IMG/VR virus record: IMGVR_UViG_3300030116_004158
Span: 1 to 34,540 of that record
Strand: one strand, 5' to 3'
DNA: 34,540 nt
Source: a virus
Of the stretch, positions 30,574-34,540 are shown one piece after another; the stretch's first letter is position 1; every line of letters starts with the position of its first letter. Under the pieces are notes generated by a model, which had not been told where the DNA came from, did no database searches, and was given only the letters and a program-made list of their open reading frames with translations. The position numbers were made by a program, and so were the translations under genes.

Positions 30574-31777
30574 CCCAATCCAACCTAATTTCTGTTTGTC
30601 CTTTTGTATGGTCAGGAATATATCTACCAACTGTTGATACTAACTTAATTAACATAGGGTCATTCATACAAGCAAATGCTCTAGCCGCAAATTGGTCACC
30701 AACTGAAGCACCACTTGAAAGATTATCAATACAAATTGGTCCACTCCATTTATAACCATACTCATCATTATCAATTGTTGGTTCAGCAATAGCAGGAATT
30801 ACATTATCATTGGTAGTAGTTCTTGTTAATACATATGTAGATACATCTTGAATACCACGCTTTGATTGATTATCAATAATCATCCAATCCGCTAATTTAC
30901 CTCTAACATACATAGCCAACACTTCTTTACCATCACTCTTAACAAAAGTACCTTTCTTAATTACATCATAATCTCTTACCATGTTTTCAAACAATTCCAT
31001 CGCTCGCTTCTCAACAATATCTTGCTTACGGTTTTGTTTAAGATATTCTTTCATAATTTTAGTTTGAGCATCTGTTGGTTTATTACCTGTTGTCTTCTCA
31101 AATAATTCTTCACATGAAATCATATACCACTTACCTTTCTTATGCCCATTAAGATATGTATTAACAAATGTGTTTAAATCTTTCAAACCCATTTCTCCCC
31201 ATACTCCACTACTAATCTCTACTGCAAAATTAGTTGGTGCAATTTGCATTACATTCATTCTACAATTATGTTCTGTAACTTTACCTTCTTCTCTTTGAAA
31301 GAATTTGTAGGGCACTCTATTTTCCATAACATATGTAATATTTTCAGGCATATCAATACATCTTTGCATATAATCATCTAATGCTTCATCTGCTTCTTCT
31401 CCATCACCTGTAATATAACAAGAACGGAAAATAGTTCTTGCTAATGCTTTTACAAGAATATCAAGATTTGCATATACACCATTAAGATTATACCTAACAC
31501 CATCTTTACGCAATACTGCTAGAAAACCACAGTTACCAATTCTTAGTAATGCGGATTTCTTTGGACTATTTCTAACATGGTCTACTACTCTTAATTGTTG
31601 TTTAATAGCATTAGTAAATCCTTCAATTGTTGGTTCTTTAGATGAGGCTATATTACCTCTTCTTGCATAAATATCAATTACTCTATCTCTTACAAATATC
31701 TTAGATGTAACAGTTGTACTAATAATTGAATTTCTATCATCACTTGCATGTCTTACTCTAAATTCTACTTTTCCCAT
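30560..31777 (-). CDS. Large protein of unknown function
   Basis: 405 aa from ATG 31777 (AGGTG 6 bases upstream, same geometry as the gene after PCNA). Mixed alpha/beta, with no membrane segment or Cys cluster. Noted stretches: GKVEFRVRHASDD at the start, IGNCGFLAVLRKDGVRY, a Lys-rich helix (TKIMKEYLKQNRKQD), and near the end ARAFACMNDPMLIKLVSTVG. It is followed directly by TFB, overlapping by 14 bases, so a shared control is likely. I do not recognise a family; virion or early host-takeover roles both fit. Confidence 0.5.
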   Translation of the reverse strand: MGKVEFRVRHASDDRNSIISTTVTSKIFVRDRVIDIYARRGNIASSKEPTIEGFTNAIKQQLRVVDHVRNSPKKSALLRIGNCGFLAVLRKDGVRYNLNGVYANLDILVKALARTIFRSCYITGDGEEADEALDDYMQRCIDMPENITYVMENRVPYKFFQREEGKVTEHNCRMNVMQIAPTNFAVEISSGVWGEMGLKDLNTFVNTYLNGHKKGKWYMISCEELFEKTTGNKPTDAQTKIMKEYLKQNRKQDIVEKRAMELFENMVRDYDVIKKGTFVKSDGKEVLAMYVRGKLADWMIIDNQSKRGIQDVSTYVLTRTTTNDNVIPAIAEPTIDNDEYGYKWSGPICIDNLSSGASVGDQFAARAFACMNDPMLIKLVSTVGRYIPDHTKGQTEIRLDWDAMP

Positions 31778-31782
31778 TTTAT

Positions 31783-32979
31783 TCACCTATTCTTTAATAA
31801 TTCTCCTATCATTTCACTTGCTTCACTCTTAGTTAGACCATCAGGTACTTCGCCTCCAAGTCGCTTAATATATCTTACTTGTTTATCTGTCGCTTCAACT
31901 TCATTAGTAGATGTTGGGTCTATAATATTTAGCAAGGCATTTAATTGTTTTTCACTAAGTTCTCTTCTATTTACAATACGATTTCTCATATCATTTAAGA
32001 ATTTATTTTCCCAAGAATTTTTACCCATATCAATTGTAAATGCGGGTATATCATAATACCTACATGCTTCCATTAAAGCCTCATCATCATATTCTTGACC
32101 TGTTTCTTCTCTAATTTGATTTGCCTTTTCTCTAAGTGCTTGTCTTCTAGCCTCTAGTTCAGCCTGTTGTTTTGTTTTTTCTTCTTCTACAATAGCAATT
32201 CTTTCTGCTCTTTCTGCATCTTTTCTATCTAATTCTTCGTTAAACTTTTCCATGCGAGCATATAACAATTGTACATCTTTCCATAATTGTTCATTAGGAT
32301 AACCTCTAGTTTCTATTTGTCGTCTTGGGTTATCAGGGTGATTCCAACGCCAAACAACAGAAGCCATTTTACCTAATGAACCTACCTTTGTTTTAGCGAT
32401 AGCCCAATGCTTCTCATATCTTTTTGTTTCATGGTCATAATAATTACCCTTTGACCTAACATTAATTCTCAAATCTAATTCCTTAACTTCATTGAAAAAC
32501 TCTTCCCAATCATCACCATATTCAGACCACCACCATTCAGCCTTCATTGTTTTAACTGATTCTTTAATCCATTCAATGATTCTTTCTTCAGTAATTGCAT
32601 CTGCTGGTATTCCTTTAATTTCTTTCAAATGTCTAATAATCATCCAATTAGCAATATGTTCTGAACCTAATATTTCTAAATTACCATTTTCAGTATTTTC
32701 AATTTCAAAATGCCATGCAATAGCATGACCACAAATACATTCTTTAGGATGTGCATTTTGATGATGTTCAGGTAATCTATAAGCAGGTGCATGCATTGGT
32801 ATATACCATACATTACCTGTTGTTCTCCATTCATGTTTAGCAATATCCCAATCATCACTAACTGATTCTTCAGTTAATCTTTTAATTAAAGATATATTAA
32901 ATGCACCACTTCTTTTTACATTAATTTCATCAGGTCTATCACCATCAATATAATGTGTCATATTAATAAAATCATCCAT
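31783..32979 (-). CDS. CxCGH protein with coiled coil and a C-terminal helical module
   Basis: 398 aa from ATG 32979. Residues ~80-105 contain ECICGHAIAWHFEIEN and GSEHIANWM, a pattern seen in uncharacterised phage proteins (CxCGH ... iGs.Ci..f) that may bind a metal. Residues ~240-310 are a charged coiled coil (KDAERAERIAIVEEEKTK). The last ~35 residues (KQVRYIKRLGGEVPDGLTKS) match the C-terminal module of the HNH protein at 13591-14076. It is 5 bases before the 405-aa unknown. No function is assigned. Confidence 0.5.
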   Translation of the reverse strand: MDDFINMTHYIDGDRPDEINVKRSGAFNISLIKRLTEESVSDDWDIAKHEWRTTGNVWYIPMHAPAYRLPEHHQNAHPKECICGHAIAWHFEIENTENGNLEILGSEHIANWMIIRHLKEIKGIPADAITEERIIEWIKESVKTMKAEWWWSEYGDDWEEFFNEVKELDLRINVRSKGNYYDHETKRYEKHWAIAKTKVGSLGKMASVVWRWNHPDNPRRQIETRGYPNEQLWKDVQLLYARMEKFNEELDRKDAERAERIAIVEEEKTKQQAELEARRQALREKANQIREETGQEYDDEALMEACRYYDIPAFTIDMGKNSWENKFLNDMRNRIVNRRELSEKQLNALLNIIDPTSTNEVEATDKQVRYIKRLGGEVPDGLTKSEASEMIGELLKNR

Positions 32980-32980
32980 T

Positions 32981-33244
32981 TTAATCCCAATCCTCATCAT
33001 CCATATCAGCATATGCTAGTTGTTCTTCTAAATAACCATTACAAAGTTGATTTAGTTTTTCTGCTAGGCTATTACAAATTCCAGGAATTGTACTTCTATG
33101 TAGACTTAGCCAAATCTTATGATATGTATTAATTACAATAACACAAGAGGCTTTATCATTTTCATTACTCTTAAAAATAAGAGCAGGTAATCCTTCATCA
33201 TCAATCAATCTAAATTCTATTTCTTTTTGTTTTTTCATTTGCAT
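32981..33244 (-). CDS. Unknown small protein
   Basis: 87 aa from ATG 33244 (GGAGTGATTGAA upstream). An alternating beta segment (EIEFRLIDDEGLPALIFKSN and ASCVIVINTYHKIWLSL) precedes a helical part and an acidic end (YADMDDEDWD). It is the second gene after the putative operon promoter, so it would be among the first expressed. It overlaps nothing upstream by more than a few bases. No family recognised. Confidence 0.5.
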   Translation of the reverse strand: MQMKKQKEIEFRLIDDEGLPALIFKSNENDKASCVIVINTYHKIWLSLHRSTIPGICNSLAEKLNQLCNGYLEEQLAYADMDDEDWD

Positions 33245-33249
33245 TTCAA

Positions 33250-33480
33250 TCACTCCATACTTATCAAATATTCTAGTGGGCTTTTCTTTAATGTCTGTTT
33301 GGACAGCAATATATGTGGAAACTTTTCCAACAATAGTGGAATAACTACATTATAGTCAATCCCACTATCATAACTTTTAGTCCAAACACTACCATTAGAT
33401 TTAAGGCTAGTAACCCTAACTACTTCGTATTTTTCTTCATTCATATTTTCTTCTTTTTCATAATCCTTGCTTTCGCTCAT
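33250..33480 (-). CDS. First gene after the operon promoter, YEVVRV module protein
   Basis: 76 aa from ATG 33480, chosen because GTGATAGA precedes it. The Glu-rich start (SKDYEKEENMNEEK) leads to YEVVRVTSLKSNGSVWTKSY, closely like the end of the 129-aa zinc-finger protein at 27892-28281. The rest is helical (NVVIPLLLEKFPHILLSK). It is the leading gene of the leftward array, about 50 bases downstream of a TATA box. Function unknown. Confidence 0.5.
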   Translation of the reverse strand: MSESKDYEKEENMNEEKYEVVRVTSLKSNGSVWTKSYDSGIDYNVVIPLLLEKFPHILLSKQTLKKSPLEYLISME

Positions 33481-33532
33481 TCTATCACTTCTTCTTTTTT
33501 GCACTTTTTGAAAAAACCTGACTTTTATCAGA

Positions 33533-33541
33533 TTTATATAA
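33533..33541 (-). promoter_or_regulatory. TATA box of the leftward replication operon
   Basis: On the - strand the sequence reads CTTATATAA within CCTTATATAAATC, a good archaeal TATA element, in the 97-base gap between the RNR and the first gene. A start point ~25 bases downstream (~33510) would leave a ~30-base leader with GTGATAGA before ATG 33480. CTGA and TCAG flank a short element downstream of it. Motif-based only. Confidence 0.55.
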
Positions 33542-33562
33542 GGTCGTGCTACCCTTTATTTA

Positions 33563-33581
33563 CTAATACAAATTGTATTAG
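33563..33581. promoter_or_regulatory. 19-base palindrome upstream of the TATA box
   Basis: CTAATACAAATTGTATTAG has 9-bp perfect arms around a single central base. It overlaps the RNR stop codon and lies ~22 bases upstream of the TATA box of the leftward operon. It may be the binding site of a dimeric regulator of that operon, or an RNA hairpin ending the RNR transcript. The - strand following it is not strongly T-rich, which favours an operator slightly. Confidence 0.5.
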
Positions 33582-34540
33582 ATTTCACATGTTCCACCTG
33601 CACAGGCTATTTCACCTTGTAGGTTGGTTTCATCTGTTAGTTCAATTACATTTGTTAGGTCTATGTTAGTCAAACTATCCCATAATTTGTCATACACATC
33701 ACCTGTAATGCTCTCAAATGGTGCTTGCTTATATGAACCACCATCATAAGGTAAAACGCTCAAACCGTTGTAATATTTTCTATTATCCCACATCCATTTT
33801 GCTACATCATTCCATTCATTATCTCTAATTGAAACAGTAGCACTAACATTATGTGTATTCATACCTTGAGTATGTCCTTTGTTTACCCAATTAGTAGCAA
33901 CCCACTTAACACGCTCTAGTAAATCAATAGCAGTTTCATCTCTTGTTATTGCTCCTTTAGGTGCTACTTGTGGTAATGAAATTACTGCGGTATCATGTGG
34001 TCTAAATACACAATCTTCAATTAAATTACTATGATTTTGTGATAAATAATTATAGATTGCTTCGTTCTTTCCTACTCTAATTCTTCTAATGTAATATTTA
34101 TCATGCCATGCATGAATACCACTACTAGTTCCTAATACACAAGATGTAGTTCCAGCAGGTTTTACACAAGTAATTCTAGCCGCAGGTTTAACACCAATTT
34201 CTTTTGCAATTAATTGATTAACATCTTTTGCAATTTGAGCCGCTTCTTCTAAATCTAATTCAGGTAATTTATTAGATGCAATACCTGTCATAGATACACC
34301 AAGTAAAGCATCCTTTTCTGTTGTTGTTTTCCAAACTTCTCTTAAGTAATGAAAATCAGTATATCCTGCTTGTAATGTTCCTAATAATGTAGCAGCAGCA
34401 ACTCTTGAATTTAAATCATCTTGACTTTCAATATTACTTACATTAATTTCTGTTAGATTACAAAATTGATTTGGTCTAAGTGCAATTTCACAACATGGGT
34501 TAGTTCCCCAATCTTTATCATTACTAAAGTATATTCCAGG
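33578..34540 (-). CDS. nrdJ: Class II (adenosylcobalamin-dependent) ribonucleotide reductase, 3' part
   Basis: The last 320 codons, read open to the window edge; the N-terminus is outside. TNPCCEIALRPNQFCNL carries the N-x-C-x-E active-site triad. Then come KPAGTTSCVLGTSSGIHAWH, YYIRRIRVGKNE, NTHNVSATVSIRD and LSVLPYDGG, all typical of the monomeric B12 enzyme (RTPR type). The C-terminus CAGGTC supplies the redox Cys pair that is re-reduced by thioredoxin. It makes deoxynucleotides and needs cobalamin, which may reflect the host. It ends at the palindrome before the next operon. Confidence 0.93.
   Translation of the reverse strand, partial: PGIYFSNDKDWGTNPCCEIALRPNQFCNLTEINVSNIESQDDLNSRVAAATLLGTLQAGYTDFHYLREVWKTTTEKDALLGVSMTGIASNKLPELDLEEAAQIAKDVNQLIAKEIGVKPAARITCVKPAGTTSCVLGTSSGIHAWHDKYYIRRIRVGKNEAIYNYLSQNHSNLIEDCVFRPHDTAVISLPQVAPKGAITRDETAIDLLERVKWVATNWVNKGHTQGMNTHNVSATVSIRDNEWNDVAKWMWDNRKYYNGLSVLPYDGGSYKQAPFESITGDVYDKLWDSLTNIDLTNVIELTDETNLQGEIACAGGTCEI

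Overview
The window is a piece of an AT-rich, gene-dense, tailed DNA virus (or provirus) of an archaeon. Three things point to this. The replication genes are archaeal/eukaryotic in type: family B polymerase, PCNA-like clamp, RFC small subunit, archaeo-eukaryotic primase, ATP-dependent ligase, an OB-fold protein and an XPF/Hef-type nuclease. One gene encodes a TFB (TFIIB)-like factor, and promoter-like sites carry archaeal TATA boxes. The left part encodes phage-style tail proteins. The combination, with structural and replication genes on opposite strands, resembles the magrovirus-like viruses proposed for Marine Group II (Poseidoniales) archaea. That placement is inference from memory; no search was run.

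Layout. Positions 10-7475 (+): tail module, with a very large hub/baseplate-like protein, a small tail-fibre-associated protein, a long fibre and a further structural protein. Positions 7481-8225 (+): a TATA box followed by two small membrane proteins (holin-like) and an HNH endonuclease. Positions 8284-8303: a GC-rich hairpin between the converging gene blocks, probably a two-way terminator. Positions 8335-33480 (-): one almost gapless leftward array of about 45 genes, many overlapping by ATGA. A TATA box and a 19-base palindrome lie at its upstream end. Positions 33578-34540 (-): the 3' part of a B12-dependent (class II) ribonucleotide reductase running off the window.

Reading the leftward array from its 5' end: two small unknowns; a CxCGH protein and a large unknown; TFB; an E1-like adenylyltransferase; a JAMM/MPN protease; a zinc-finger protein; a histone-fold candidate; ATP-dependent ligase; zinc-ribbon and other small proteins; a P-loop protein ending in a PIP box that may be a degenerate clamp-loader large subunit; RFC small subunit; an OB-fold/RPA candidate; a Sak4/RadA-like ATPase; a structured non-coding stretch; PCNA; a run of tiny genes including MazG; an IMPDH/GMP-reductase-like enzyme; PolB; HNH; a Cas4-like Fe-S nuclease; a PriS-PriL(CTD) fusion primase; an ERCC4 nuclease; a P-loop helicase candidate; a DEDDy exonuclease.

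Together these genes make the virus nearly self-sufficient for DNA synthesis, and nucleotide enzymes (RNR, IMPDH/GMPR, MazG) feed it. TFB and the histone-fold protein could redirect transcription and package DNA. The E1/JAMM pair hints at interference with, or use of, host ubiquitin-like protein modification. Eleven genes too short for ordinary ORF cut-offs (31-54 aa) were found by reading the gaps and overlaps.
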